Shown here: positions 1 to 11,722 of the stretch, piece by piece
Position numbering within the stretch: the first letter of the stretch is position 1
Layout: each line of letters opens with the position of its first letter
Assembly (NCBI GenBank): GCA_946811185.2
Contig: OX328101.1
Location: 35,758,122 to 35,822,121 of the forward strand
Direction: 5' to 3'
From: Hippopus hippopus
Taxonomy: Eukaryota; Mollusca; Bivalvia; Cardiida; Cardiidae
DNA length: 64,000 nt
The notes under the pieces: generated by a model
The model's database searches: none
Told to the model about the DNA's origin: nothing
What the model saw: the letters and a program-made list of their open reading frames with translations, nothing else
Position numbers and translations under genes: made by a program

Positions 1-36
1 TTGTGCACCAAACTACACGTTTTACCAAGGTTTCAG

Positions 37-60
37 TGACGTCAGTTCCCAGTGACGTCA
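37..60. promoter_or_regulatory. Pair of CRE-like TGACGTCA palindromes
   Basis: Two perfect TGACGTCA octamers lie at 37-44 and 53-60, inside a short direct repeat (CAGTGACGTCAGTT). The octamer is the consensus for CREB/ATF-type bZIP factors. No gene start is visible nearby, so a regulatory role is unproven and the pair may simply be a small tandem duplication. Confidence 0.2.
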
Positions 61-191
61 GTTTTCATTGAATTGGAGCACTCAGAAGGGAAATTCTCTT
101 TCGTCAGCGTACTCAATTTTTAAGACCATAAAACAGGAAAATTTAGCTTAACACACGTTGGAATGGTAAAACTTTGCAGTATAACAAATTC

Positions 192-335
192 GTTGTACGG
201 TCAGATGGCAAGGGACTTGGAAACTTGTTCACAGCTGTGACGAATAATGTCGCCACCTCGCCTTCGGCTCGGGGCGACATGATTCACCACAGCCGTGAAC
301 AAGTTTCCAAGTCCCCTGCCACCTGACCGTACAAC
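192..335. repeat. Foldback (hairpin) repeat, MITE-like
   Basis: A long inverted repeat whose arms begin GTTGTACGGTCAG at 192 and end with the complement at 335. Both arms carry the complementary segment GGGACTTGGAAACTTGTTCAC and its reverse. The centre is a GC-rich loop around 252-285 (TCGCCTTCGGCTCGGGGCGAC), much richer in GC than the surroundings. No coding capacity and no clear target-site duplication were seen. It is best described as a non-autonomous foldback element. Confidence 0.75.
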
Positions 336-1967
336 TTATAATGTTTAGGACATTTATACAAATATCTAGGACGGAAAAAGAAAAATGAGTAACTCAAAGC
401 TATTCATTATGAACCCTTAAGTGCCTGTCACAACTTAAGTGCTTCTGCAGCCAGTGTAGATCACGATTAGACTGCACAAAACGTGATCATTCGTTTGGAT
501 GGATTTTTGTTTATCATCGGTTTAGAAAATAACTGATATGTGACATATCCTGATCTAATATGCGTTTGGTTAATTGAACATTGAAAGATCAGAGTGAGTA
601 CAAAGAGAATCAGGGATCTATGAACATTTTTTGGTCTTGACGTGATTGTGAATTGATTCTTTTTCGCTGTTATAAACTTGTATATACCCACTCACCTGAC
701 ATACTGTTGTGTCGTGTTAGGTGTTAAAAAGAGTTAAGAGTGTTCACACATATACCCTGAGGCGTGTATTGCGACTATAGGTCAATTGTATTTCTCACAC
801 TTTGTATAAGTTTTTTTTTTTTTCTATTCAATATCTCTGCTGCGGTCGGTACATTTTCCATTTAGCTTTTTATTGACTGTTTCAAGACCAAATAGCCTTA
901 CGAAAATGCCCAATGTTTGTCATTAGTTTTGCTTCCATGTGGGCTGCACTTACGACGAAGGCATGACAAATGCTATTTACATGTATAGACCATTCTGTTA
1001 ACCAAAAGCTGCACACAAGTATTTTCAAAATTTAGATAGACTAATGTTCGATAGCATTTTTCAATCGTGACAACACCAGTCCTTTGTATTTTCATAAATT
1101 CAGTCATGTTCCATTCAACAAATGTACTACATTTTGGGCAGTAAGGTATTAACGGAAAATCAAAGCCTACTTCCAAAGTAATTTTTCACAGAAAACTAAA
1201 TCTTTGAAATGAAGCCCTCATCAATCGGTGCCGACTTACATATTCAGAGTCGGTCCACAAAATCGGAGCCCTTCTTTATTTTTATCATTTTTTTTTTTTT
1301 TTTTTTGTGCTATATCTATTGCTTTTCAATTCTTTACCAGCAGTGAATGTAACATTTCAAGACATTAATTCAAGCTTTTGGGACAGCAAGACTCTCTCTT
1401 ATTTGCCAATTAAATGGCAATAATAAACCGAATTTAGGTCCGTGACGTATTACTTCGGCTACGGTCAACCCACGCCACAAATGATTCAGACAACATCGTA
1501 CACTTGTTACAGCTTTCCTTAGTGCAGAAAACACGTTGAAAGACCAGAGCATTGCATGACATTCCTTTTTTTTTGGGGGGGGGGGGAATTTCAAAGACAT
1601 AAGAACACATGGTTACAAAAAATGACAAGCTTCCCTGTTTTTTTTTTTTTGTTGTTTTTCAGCCGACATTTTCAGAAACGGAAGACCAACACAATATTTT
1701 CTCGTCAGAGCCATTGGCTCCGAATATGAAGTTTCCTACCTGTGTCAAAGATTTAAAAGATTTTATTTGATTTGACTCGTAGCATGTTCATTTAATTAAA
1801 AAATGATCGGTATACATGTGCTTCTCGTAAAGAAGAATTGAGGTGAAAATGCACGGTAACGAACTTTTTATAATTAAGAATTCAGTTAATCGGTAAATAA
1901 GTGACATTTTCATATTGTTCGTTTTATTTGATGTTTAAAATAATAATTTTTCTTTCTTGACGATATA
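336..1967. other. Intergenic stretch without recognisable gene
   Basis: Only short open frames without recognisable similarity occur here. Low-complexity T runs lie near 810-825 and 1290-1305. An A/C-free G run at about 1576-1587 directly follows a T run. I see no RNA gene or exon with convincing splice sites. Confidence 0.5.
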
Positions 1968-2258
1968 ACGACCGTTATACACTCGTCACAACTCGGCCGA
2001 TTCAGGACTTGATCACCGGATCACCCGAGGTCACTCGTCACAACTCGGCCGATTCCGTACCTACTACAGCCGAGGGATTTGATGGCTCCACCCGAGGTAT
2101 GCCGAATGGACCGTTATACAGACTACGTTATATTTTGTACGGAATTGGCCGAATTGTGACGAGTGACCTCGGGTGAAGTCAGATGTAGGTACGGAATTGG
2201 CCGAGCTTTGACGAGTGTGATCCGGTGATGAAGGTACGAAAGCGGCCGAGTTGTGACG
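1968..2258. repeat. Nested inverted repeat with duplicated arms
   Basis: The motif ACTCGTCACAACTCGGCCGA occurs in direct orientation at 1981 and 2033. It occurs in reverse-complement form at 2142-2165 and 2193-2218, with a fifth partial copy at 2242-2258. Outer GACCGTTATAC segments also recur, at about 1970 and 2109. The result is a foldback able to pair in several registers. It is unusually GC-rich and CpG-containing for this region. No coding potential was recognised. Confidence 0.65.
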
Positions 2259-2716
2259 TTGGATGGGCCGGAAGTTAGACTTGTCAACCAAGCCGAGATA
2301 CTGCGGCTTCCCCTGGAACGTGAATTTGAGGGGTTTTTCTTCCACGGTTTGTAGATATTGCCAATTAGTTTCAGTATCTTCAAAGCTTAAGTAGTTACTT
2401 AAAATCACAAAATGTGGGAAAATCACAGGCAATTTCGATGACAGTCTGAGAAAACTTTGGATAAGAAGTTCGCCACAAGAAGTTTCGTTACTCTCATGAA
2501 AGTTTCACGACCTTTTCAGAAACTTTAATTTGGAGGTTTCTCCACTAGTGATTTTTACAGATACACTCTTCATTTAGTAGATTCATAACGAGATATCCAT
2601 TAAAAGACAGGCTTACCAGTAGTCCACCCTTTTCCTGCTTTTCCTAGCTCAACCTTCAGTGAAAATTTGCTCCGAATCAGCCTCGGAGCAAAATTTCATT
2701 GCCACATGCTTTAAAC

Positions 2717-5305
2717 CACAGGGGCTCGGCACATGATTATCTCTGCTGATTTTCGGATGTTTTGGTAACAGACGAGTTCGGTAACATAGACTTACAGAGT
2801 AAATCGATTGGATGTTTCGGTAATAAAGCAATTATATAGTGTTAATGTACTGTGATGTTCTTTACACCCAATGTTTTGTTCAAACCTTCGTTATTTAAAA
2901 CCTTAACTTGTAATTCCAACTATGATTCATAAATAATATTTTTGTTAAGGTACTCATTCCATGCTGTATGTATAAAATATCTGAAATAGTAAATATTGAT
3001 CACCGTATCCTATTTTCGATTTACACCCATACTTGATTTATGGAATAATTTATCCAACATGTACCCGTTGTGCCATTAACCCTTAGATTACCTTTCGCTT
3101 TTGTTGTTGCCTTTGCGGCCCATACCGTTCAAGATCAGACTGCACAAAGCACAGAGTCTGATCTTGGATCAATGCTACCTGCATTTCCTAGAGATTATAA
3201 ACAAAGACAAGCACTCAACCGCTAACATTAGACTTAACATTTCTAAGATGAAAATGGCCATTTTGTTTGTTCGATGCTCTAAATGTTAAGATTATGGATT
3301 ATCAAAGTAACTTCAGAAATACAGGTGGAAATATTGTGGCAAATTGAAAACTGGGGGCGAGAGAGATGGAGAGAGGCAATAACAATGCTTTCTTGCTTAT
3401 TTCTTGTGATTTTGACTATGTACATTTGTGCGTGTCATAAGTTATTTTGTATTACTCTGCTTTTTACTCAAGTTTTCAAATACACAAGTCATCGTCTGTA
3501 GGTTTTATTGCGTTCAACAACGCACAAAGATCAAAAAAAGTCCCTTTTCGTACTTCATTTGAGCGAAGGAGGTATTGTCCATGGAATAGGTGCGTGTCTT
3601 TAACAGCCTGTTTTCACACCCCCCGTTACCCATGGATAAGATAAAGAATTTCTCACAGATCTACATGAAAATAGATTATGTGGTTGATCGCAATTAAGCC
3701 TCATATATTAACAGTTTTTTTTTACAGTTTTCATGGATGATACACGACATTTTCTTTTTATACCTAAACCCAAATAAAGCAGTCAGTAAAACCTTCATCA
3801 CGGTCGAACAACATACAATCAGAATTTATGAGACAAAAATGTCTGATCAACATCCAAGTGTCACATGCAACATTAATATAATAGGCCGATCTCATGCTAT
3901 AGCTTGTGACGGGCGCAGAACATGGAATCACCGAAAGTGTGGCACAGGTAAAAATAATTTATTTCTTAAAATTTAAAAGGGGTTTTGGTTTTCTTTTTCA
4001 CCTATAAAAGACTTATAGAACGAATAAGTTAACCCTTTACAAAAAAATCTTGTATTTGTCTGATTCCTAGAAAGATGCCTTGTTAAAACATTGTGGTAAA
4101 AGGGCTGATAACCAGGATTTTTTTTTTTTTCTTCCATATCAAAGACCGAAATTAATTTTGAACCCATTCTCTTTTTAGATTTGGTCCAGTTTAAAATGTT
4201 GTCTTGTAAAGAGTTAAAAGATGCCAGTTTGTGTGTTAATATCTTACTAGGTCTATAACTAATATTAACGTTAACTACAGTCTGATCCTTGCTCTCTCTA
4301 GTATGATGTAACTTGCGCGCTATAAAGCGAGCTGCATATGAAGGACACAAACCTTACACTTTTCACAATTGTAGATAGCCAAGTATTAGGGAAAACGGGT
4401 GGAAAGTTCAAAAATAAAAGGTTTGAACAAAACAAAGCCATGTATTGAGTGTAAAGAATGTCACGGTACATAATCAATACATAATTGCTTTGTTACCGAA
4501 ACATCCAGTCAATTTACTCTATAAGTCTATGTTACTGAACTCGTCTGTTACCGAAACATCTGTCACCCATCTCTGCTAATTTGTGCTTAAAGACAACATT
4601 TCGATAAAAAATTTGATTATCTATATATAAATCGTCGAATCGTGTAAAATCGCGATCATTTTGTTTTTAGAATAAGTCACATGATACTTTACCGAATTCA
4701 AGGCTGGTGAGGTCATACCATTGTTTGATTTTGTTATCATTTGCAAAAATCACAGAAAAATGAGGTTTAAGTCGGCAAATCAGCTACATGGAAAAGCAGA
4801 TTTTCAGAACAGGTAATTTCATTAGTGCAAAGACCCCTTCCCATAAAAACTACAAGTTATTCCAAGACAGAACCACATTTGAAAATTATCATACTTCCAC
4901 AATGTTTTGCCGTTAATGAGTGATGTGTGACCGTGTTAGAGCTGGAGATCAAAGTTCGGTCTATTTTTAAAATACTAGTTTATTCTGACTTTCTGAGAAT
5001 ATACCTGCATGACAAGGTGGCTGCCTCGTGTTGACCGTGTCATGCTCGCTGAATAAATTTTGTGAATATTTGAAATAAATCCAGTATGTGTTGTGTACTT
5101 GAAGGACAATAAATGAATAACACATACAGCCAAGTGGAATTTCATAACTTAAGTTAATAAACTTAAGTTAATAAACACCAAAGCTTAATATTGTGATTTT
5201 CAGTTTGTCGAGGGAATATCTTTATATACAGATGTTCGGATTTTTTATCGAAATGTTGTCTTTAAGCACAAATTAGCAGAAATTATCATGTGCCGAGCCC
5301 CTGTG
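2717..5305. mobile_element. hAT-like non-autonomous DNA transposon (2.6 kb)
   Basis: The left terminus CACAGGGGCTCGGCACATGA at 2717 is matched by its reverse complement ending at 5305. The two terminal inverted repeats stay similar for about 40 bp. The element is bounded on both sides by the same 8-bp sequence CTTTAAAC (2709-2716 and 5306-5313), a target-site duplication of the length expected for hAT-superfamily elements. Internally, 2736-2886 is largely the reverse complement of 4416-4590, and 4565-4612 is the reverse complement of about 5235-5275, so it has several internal inverted repeats. Open frames inside (longest 125 residues, minus strand 3973-4350) do not resemble a transposase, so the element is probably non-autonomous. 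Superfamily assignment is inferred from TSD length and termini only. Confidence 0.75.
3131..3166. repeat. Short palindromic repeat (AGATCAGACTGCACA family)
   Basis: AGATCAGACTGCACAAAG is followed by a near-perfect reverse complement ending TCTGATCTTG. The same short palindrome recurs at about 16387-16420, 21318-21352, 24519-24556, 27081-27120, 36272-36312, 36520-36558 and at the equivalent places in the tandem units. It is a dispersed hairpin family without coding capacity. Confidence 0.6.
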
Positions 5306-5669
5306 CTTTAAACTATTATTGATTAAATGTTAATCAAGATATTCAAACATAAAAGTGCTTTGGCATATCATTTTCTTCTATTGCGTACTTGTGGCATATT
5401 TTACTTCACCTTGATACCAAGTTACAGACTATCAGCAGGCTGAAAGATGACCGGTAAGATTTTGAAATTTCCAGATGGTATTAAAGCATGGCTGCTATGA
5501 AGGAGTCCGGAGACACAATCAGAAACATAACATCAGAGCAACCCTTCAGACTGAAGGTTGTGGTGTACAGCATATTCACAGGCCGTGTTTTTTTTAATGT
5601 AGTCTTTCATGCTAGAGTTATTTCGCCTCATAATCTATTTGTTTATCCTCTTATTGCTTCTGTCCTCGC

Positions 5670-5880
5670 AACTTGTGGCTCAGTGGTAAAGTGTTTGACT
5701 CGTAACCTGGAGGCCTCAGCTTGAAGCCCCACCTGATCTGCTGGGTTTTTGCGGGAGCGTCCTTGGGCAAGACATTTCAGAGCCCCAGCCTAGTACTGGT
5801 GAAACCCAGGAAACACATAAATATGTGAGCTGTTGTGATATTCATGACTGAAATAATGTTGAAAGCAGCATAAGGCTAGG
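5670..5880 (+). mobile_element. tRNA-derived SINE (diverged)
   Basis: A tRNA-like head (TGGCTCAGTGGTAAAGTG, an A-box-like segment near 5676) is followed by a degenerate B-box region. The 3' body ends with GAAATAATGTTGAAAGCAGC. That same body and tail are seen in the better-preserved SINEs at 10188 and 11265. No clear target-site duplication was found, so the ends are approximate. Confidence 0.6.
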
Positions 5881-6160
5881 AAAAAAAAGTGTGTTTCAGG
5901 TGATCCTTGAAAAAAATAGAGTTGGTCAGCCTGAAACACTTTTTCTTTTTTTTTTCTTTCTTTTTTTTCAAATTAATTCAATATCAAAGAAGTCCAGCTA
6001 TTTTCTTCTATGTTATGAATCTATCGTGTATAACAACTGCAACACGGCCATAGGTTATAGAGTCATTCCTGCCGGACTAAAAAAATTTGATGATATGTTT
6101 ACGAATTTCATGTGACATCTAGAAAGTTATACCTTGTCTTCTTTCTCTTGTCCCTTTATT

Positions 6161-6680
6161 AGTCCCCTACCAGCGAAGCTGAAGGGGACTTTAGGTTTGT
6201 ACTCTGTCCGTCTGTCAGTCTGTCCGTCAGTCCGCCAGCAAATCAGTTTTCCGGACTTTTTTTCTAAAAGCTGGCAGATATTGAGCTGATTTTTGGTGCG
6301 TAAATCAACCACCATGAGTTACAGATCAAGTTCGAGTTTCGTTCCAGTCCACTGATTTTTGACGAAATTACGGGCCTTGGACTTAGAAAATTTCAAAACA
6401 GTTTTGTGGACTTTTTTCCTAAACACTGGCAGATATTGAGCTGATTTTTGGTGTGTAACCACCATGAATTACAGATCAAGTTCGAGTTTCGTTCCGGTCC
6501 ACTGATTTTTGACGAAATTATGAGCCTTGGACTTAAAAATTTCACTGAAAAAACAATTTTCTTGACTTGTTTTCTAAATGCAGGCAGATATTGAGCTGTG
6601 TTTTGGTATGTGAATTTACCACCATTGCATGCACACCCATATATAGATCCTCCCAGAGGTGGGTCCTAGGTAACTCATAG
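6161..6680 (+). mobile_element. Tandem-core element with 5' hairpin (AGTCCCC family)
   Basis: It opens with a stem-loop in which AGTCCCCTACCAGC pairs imperfectly with GAAGGGGACT (6162-6191), followed by a CTGTCCGTCTGTCAGTCTGT run. Then come about three units of 150-180 bp, each with GGCAGATATTGAGCTG and the segment TTCGTTCC[AG]GTCCACTGAT. A second short inverted segment (CCTCCCAGAGGTGGG) near 6648-6663 may be the 3' end. No protein is encoded. The design matches other hairpin-ended tandem-core elements in this window. Confidence 0.6.
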
Positions 6681-6930
6681 TAGCATACCATTCCTTCTGT
6701 CATTCTCACCATCATTCATTTTTTTCTGTTATATCATTTTAGATTTCATATTCCTATATGTCACAAATTAAAATACAATCTTGATGTCTCTGTGAAAATT
6801 TTGTGACAATGGATTATGAAATCTGAAATCTGCCAAGTTGCTTTTTCATTCTATGTGTGGGACCTAGTTGTTCTTGGACAAGTTGTTTCTATACTTTTTT
6901 TAAGTTTGGTAATACATTTCTATAAAATTT

Positions 6931-7641
6931 TTATGCCCCAGTATCGAAAGATCGGGGGCATATAATTTTACCGTTGTCCGTCTTTCTGTCTGTCCAAACT
7001 TTAACCAAAAAACTTAACATTTCCCTATAAGTTCAAAAGTCTTTCACTGACAATGCTCATATTTGGTATGTAGGTACCTGTTATCGATACCAATCTTCTG
7101 AGGGTAATATGTCCAAGGTCAAGGTCAACATTTTAACCCTTATCATGCATCTTATCCACAAAACTTTACATTTCCATGTATCTTCAAAAGTCTTTCACTT
7201 ACAATGCTCATGTTTGGTATTTAGGTACCTGTCATCGATACTGGTCTTCTGCAGGTAATATGTCCAAGGTCAAGGACAAAATTTTAACCTGTATCATGCA
7301 CCTTATCCTCAAAACTTAACCAAAAAACTTAACATTTCCAGATATCTTCAAAATCCTTTCACTTATAATGTTCATGTTTGGTATGTAGGTACCTGTCATT
7401 GATACCGATCATCATCTTCTGTGGGTTATATGTCCAAGGTCAAGGTAAAAAATTTTAACCCTTATCATGAAAACTTATCCTCAAAACTTTTCATAGTCAT
7501 TTCTCTGTATATTCAAAGTACTTAAGTTATAACACTTATACTCAAAGGTAAGCTGTTACCTCTCATTGGTACACACCTGCTGATGATAAGGTCAAGGTCA
7601 TTTCACAAGGTAAAGTTCATATTTCCGAAAATTTGCATTTA

Positions 7642-7674
<33 letters not shown>

Positions 7675-7676
7675 CT
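6931..7676 (+). mobile_element. Tandem-core element with terminal hairpins (ATGCCCC family)
   Basis: The 5' end carries ATGCCCC pairing with GGGGCAT across a short loop (6932-6961), followed by GTCCGTCTTTCTGTCTGTCC. Three to four core units of about 150-160 bp follow, marked by TGTCCAAGGTCAAGGTCAA and TTTGGTATGTAGGTACCTG. The 3' end has GGGGGCATTTGTGTTTCACA with a small TGTGTTTCACAAACACA hairpin and CTTGTCTT. It is non-coding. It resembles the Pearl/Helentron-like non-autonomous elements known from bivalves; that assignment is inference. Confidence 0.6.
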
Positions 7677-9477
7677 TAGTAAAACTTCTTAGTGAACTTA
7701 CATTAACAAGGAAAAATGTTTATATATCTGACTTTCATTAAAGCATTGCATACAAAGACAGACACGATGCTTATAATTCTGAAAGGGGGTCAAATACGTT
7801 CTTTCTCCTCCACAGAGTTTCACAAACTATATGTGCCAGCGATATATACAGCAGGTAGGGGACTGGGTATTGCTGTGCAATACTATCAGAATGCTTGTTT
7901 TGACTGCAGTGTACTTCGCTAGTGGTGGGTGGTACAACAGCCAAATACTGCACATGTGTAAAGTATTGGACTAAGATCCAAGCTTGTAAATGCTCCTAAA
8001 TGGAAACACTTTTTTCACATTGACTGAGAGAATGGCGGTCACCATTTTGGAGGAAGTCAACGCTGATTTCAGGCGTCTAAAAGATGGGTCGGCCTAAAAC
8101 ACGCACTGGAAATTTTCGATGTAATGGAAAAAAGGGTAACTGTTTGATGAAATGGAAATCATCATGGTCTGAAATTGTTAGCTGAACGAAAACTTTCCAA
8201 TGCTTTTTAGGCCTACTGTCTGAAAGACATCGGTGGTGTTAACACTATTTACCAAACTGAAACAAAAGGGCTGTGGATGAAGCACATTTGGCAAAATTGG
8301 CAAAATCAAAAAGAAAAGTTATCATCGGTCAGAGGCCATTGGGTAGGGTCAGGTGGGTAACCTGAAACTACACAGGTTTTTTTCTTTCTGGCCAAAAACA
8401 CCATTCAATTTATCAATCAAATCTCACAACTCCTTTACCATTTTAAAGAGAATTTCAGCCTTCTTTCACAGGCTGATGGGTATCATGGACCTTAGTTTCT
8501 CGTATTGGACTTTTTCATTGTCATTTTTGACAGTTAGTTCCTTTCGTTTTATTTCAAAATGCTTCTATGAGCAATACCTCCCACATTGTCTATGCTTTTT
8601 TCATCAAAATATCACACAACGATGTTATCAAGCGCTATAACACATACTCTCAAGCTTTTGGTTATTTTCAAGGTAAATGTTGTCCAATGTTTGATTTACC
8701 TAATAATGCTTCAGAGTTCTGTTAAACTTGTAATTCCTCCTTTATTTTCATGTAATTTATGTCTCAAAGTTTCAAATATATTAACATTATTAAATATTTG
8801 AGTGCCAAAGTCCTTATTACAGTCTTTTTGTACTTGATCAGTTTTTAATCAGTTATTTATTTTCTCCTTTTACCACAAAGTTTTCGATATGTCATGTGAT
8901 ACCTGCTTTTCTAATTAGTTCTTAGCAATAAACAAATAAAATTTTGCAACTTTTGTTTTTTATTGATTTTTGATAGCTGATAATTTCAGTCCAAAGGAAA
9001 TAATAGAAAGTCATTCTGGGATGCAAAGAAATGTTTTGAGTTATGAGGAGCAATGAATAAGTCACTTGGGCTATCGCCCTCATTGATCAATTATTGTGCT
9101 TCATAACTCACAACTGTGGTTTATTGAACGATAAACTACGACAGAAAGAACATTATTTCTTCATTTCAGTTTTGTGCCACTGACTAAGACTTAGACCAAC
9201 TGTACAACAGGTTGTCATCATCACAATTATTTCCATACTTTTAAATGGTATGATTGAAATGTAAATGTATTTTAACTCCTGCATTGATTCTTTTTACAGC
9301 TATTGGTGCTTTAAGGGCAAAACATGAGAAAAAACAGTTTAATTCATCTTTTACTCAAGATGTTTATGTTTCTCAAAATAGACATAAAATGGCTGCCAAA
9401 CATGATAGATTTTGTCAGTTATTTCAAGGTTTACATTTTATGAACAGTTTTAAAAGCACTATGAAACATTTAATGAG
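7677..9477. other. Intergenic stretch without recognisable gene
   Basis: Short frames only, none resembling a known family or having matched splice sites. A weak inverted repeat lies at about 9034-9113 (GAGTTATGAGGAGCAATGA against TTATTGTGCTTCATAACTC), probably a decayed foldback element. Otherwise I see nothing. Confidence 0.45.
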
Positions 9478-10187
9478 TTTTTAGCTCTACTGAGCACAAA
9501 GTGCTCAAGGTGAGCTTTTGTTAGCATCCTATATCCGTTTTGTGTTGTGTGCCATCCATTGGGCTGCTGTAAACATTTACCTTGTGTGCACTATATATTT
9601 TCAGTCAAATACCCTTGAAACTTGGTCAGAATGTTTGTATTGATAAAGTCTTGAACAAGTTCATAATTGGGTCATGTCTGGTCAAAAAGTTGATCACCAG
9701 GCCAAATCTTAGAAAGACCTTGTTAGCACTCTAGAGGCCACAGTTTCTCTTGAAACTTCGTCAGAATGTTTGTCTTGATGATACCCCGTACAATTTCGAA
9801 ATTGGGTCTCTTCCGGTAAAAAAGTATGGTAGGTCACTTGGCCACGTCTTAGAAAAACCCTGTGTGCACTCTAGAGACCACATTTTTAGCCTGATACTCA
9901 TGAAACTAGGTCAAAACGTTTGTGTTGATGGTATCAAAGACAAGTTCAAATTGGGTCATGTCAGGTCAAAAAGTAGGTCACTTGGCCAAATCTTAGACTG
10001 ACCTGTTTGTACTCTACAGGCCACATTTTAAGTCTGATACTCATGAAACTAGGTCAGATTGTTTATCTTGATGATATATCAAAGAAGTTCTGAATTGGGT
10101 CATGTCTGGTCAAAAAGTAGGTCACTTGGCCAAATCTTAGACAAACCTCGTGTGCACCTTAGAGACCACATTTTCACTTTTTCATGA

Positions 10188-10511
10188 GCCAAACCTGGTA
10201 GTTCAGTCGGTAGCATGCAGGACTTGAGGATGGGGTCGTAGGTTCGATCCCTGGCTTGGCCAATTTCCTTCTAAGGATTGATGATGGTCATTGAGACAGG
10301 ATTCGTTCCTCTCCCACTGCTGACCATTGCCTCAACGATGGTTATGTGGGAAAGCAACCAGTGACTTTGAAAGAAAATTGTGCGGAGTACTGGTAAATGG
10401 GACTACAGGAAAGCATGGATAGGTGTACTGGCCGCCACTATATAACTGGAATAATGTTGAAAACAGTGTTAAACACCAAACAAACAAACAAACAAAAAAA
10501 ACCCAATTGTA
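10188..10511 (+). mobile_element. tRNA-derived SINE inserted in the 147-bp array
   Basis: The tRNA-like head contains TAGTTCAGTCGGTAG (A-box type) and the B-box-like GGTTCGATCCC at about 10241. The 3' end is GAATAATGTTGAAAACAGTG followed by a CAAA-rich tail. The 9-bp sequence TTTTCATGA is present on both sides (10179-10187 and 10512-10520) and fits a target-site duplication. It interrupts the core array, so it is younger than that array. Confidence 0.75.
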
Positions 10512-11264
10512 TTTTCATGACATTCATGAAAACTGGTCAGAATATTTCTCTTGATAATATCTCAGACAAGTTTGAAATAGGGTCAAAAAGTAGGTCACAA
10601 GGTCAAATCTTAGAAAAAGATCTAGGAGCCATATTTTCAGCCTGATACTCCTGAAAATTCATTAGAACATTTTTCTTGATGGTATCTTGAATAAGATTGG
10701 ATTTGTTTCATATCAGGTTAAAAAGTAGGTCACTGGGTCCACTGGGCCAATTCTTAGAAAAACCTTGTGTACATGCAAGAGACCACATTTTCAGCCTGAT
10801 ATTCATGAAACTTGAATAGAATATTTGTCTTGATGATATCTCAGAAATTTGGTCACATCAGGTCACAAAGTAAGTCACTTGGCCAAATCTAAGAAAATCC
10901 TGGTGTGCACTGTAGAGGCCATATTTTCTGTCTTACACTACATTCATAAAACTTGGTTAGAAAGTTTGAATGATATCTGGAACAACTTTGAAATTGAGTT
11001 ACTTCAGGTCAAAAAGTGGGTCACTTTGCTAAATCTAAGAAAAACCCTTGCGTGCACTCTAGAGGCTACATTTTCAGTCTTATACTCATGAAACCTGGTT
11101 GGAATGTTTGTCATGATGATATCTTGGACAGCTGTGAACTTGGGTCACTTCGACTCAAAAAGTAGGTCACTGGGCCAAATCTTAGAAAAACCATGTGTGC
11201 ACTCTAGAGGCCACATTTTCAGCCTGATACTCATGAAACTTGGTCAGAATGTTTGTCTGGATGA

Positions 11265-11565
11265 GCAGAGCCCCTGTGGCTCAGTCGGTAGCGTGCAGGA
11301 CTTGAGAACAGGGGGTTGTGGGTTCGATCCCTGGCTTTCTTTCCAAGAACTGATGATAGTCATTGAGACAGGATTCGTTCCTCTCCCACTGCTGACCATT
11401 GTCTGGATGATGGTTATGTGGGAAAGCAGGCAGTGGCTTGGAAAGAAAAATCGTCTGAAGTACTGGTAAAAGAGACCCCAGGAAAGCATGGATAGGTGCA
11501 CTGGCTGCCGCGATATAACTGAAATAATGTTGAAAATGACATTAAACACCATACATCAATCAACA
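11265..11565 (+). mobile_element. tRNA-derived SINE with 12-bp target duplication
   Basis: The head is TGTGGCTCAGTCGGTAGCG with the B-box GGTTCGATCCC, followed by the same body as the SINE at 10188. The end is GAAATAATGTTGAAAATGAC and an AT/CA-rich tail. Perfect 12-bp repeats TTGTCTGGATGA flank it at 11253-11264 and 11566-11577, the hallmark of target-primed insertion. It sits inside a unit of the 147-bp array. Confidence 0.85.
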
Positions 11566-11722
11566 TTGTCTGGATGATATTTCGGAAACTGTCTGCACAT
11601 GCTTTTGACTTAGACAAGTCCAAAATTTTGTTTTGAAGAAATAATTAGTCATGCCTATAAAGATAACCTTTCAAACTTCAGTGATCAGACTGCATTTTTG
11701 AAGCAAAGAAAGAGGTCAAGTT

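Larger units (their letters stand above)
9478..11722 (+). mobile_element. Hairpin-ended element with ~147-bp tandem core (copy 1)
   Basis: The 5' end at 9478-9519 is an imperfect palindrome in which TAGCTCTACTGAGCAC pairs with GTGCTCAAGGTGAGCT. It is followed by many units of about 147 bp. Each unit has CTCTAGAGGCCACATTTTCA, then CATGAAACTTGGTCAGAATG, then a GATGATATCT segment, then AAGTAGGTCACTTGGCCAAA. Two SINEs are inserted in the array. The 3' limit is blurred: a new 5'-type hairpin starts at 11723 without an intervening 3' hairpin. Short frames across the array are by-products of the repeat and not genes. Confidence 0.65.

Noticed and set aside
3973..4350. 125-codon minus-strand open frame
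   Set aside because: It sits inside the hAT-like element, has no transposase or other family signature, and its composition matches non-coding AT-rich DNA.
7921..8340. Possible additional upstream exon of the HINT2-like gene
   Set aside because: No in-frame coding stretch with acceptor and donor and no leader-like peptide; exon 1 at 13909 already supplies a leader and start.
10195..10260. A true tRNA gene at the A/B-box sequences
   Set aside because: The tRNA-like part lacks a full cloverleaf and is fused to a SINE body with flanking target duplications.
11104..11552. Overlapping open frames of 121 and 102 codons
   Set aside because: They cross the boundary of a 147-bp repeat and a SINE, so the translation is of repeats.
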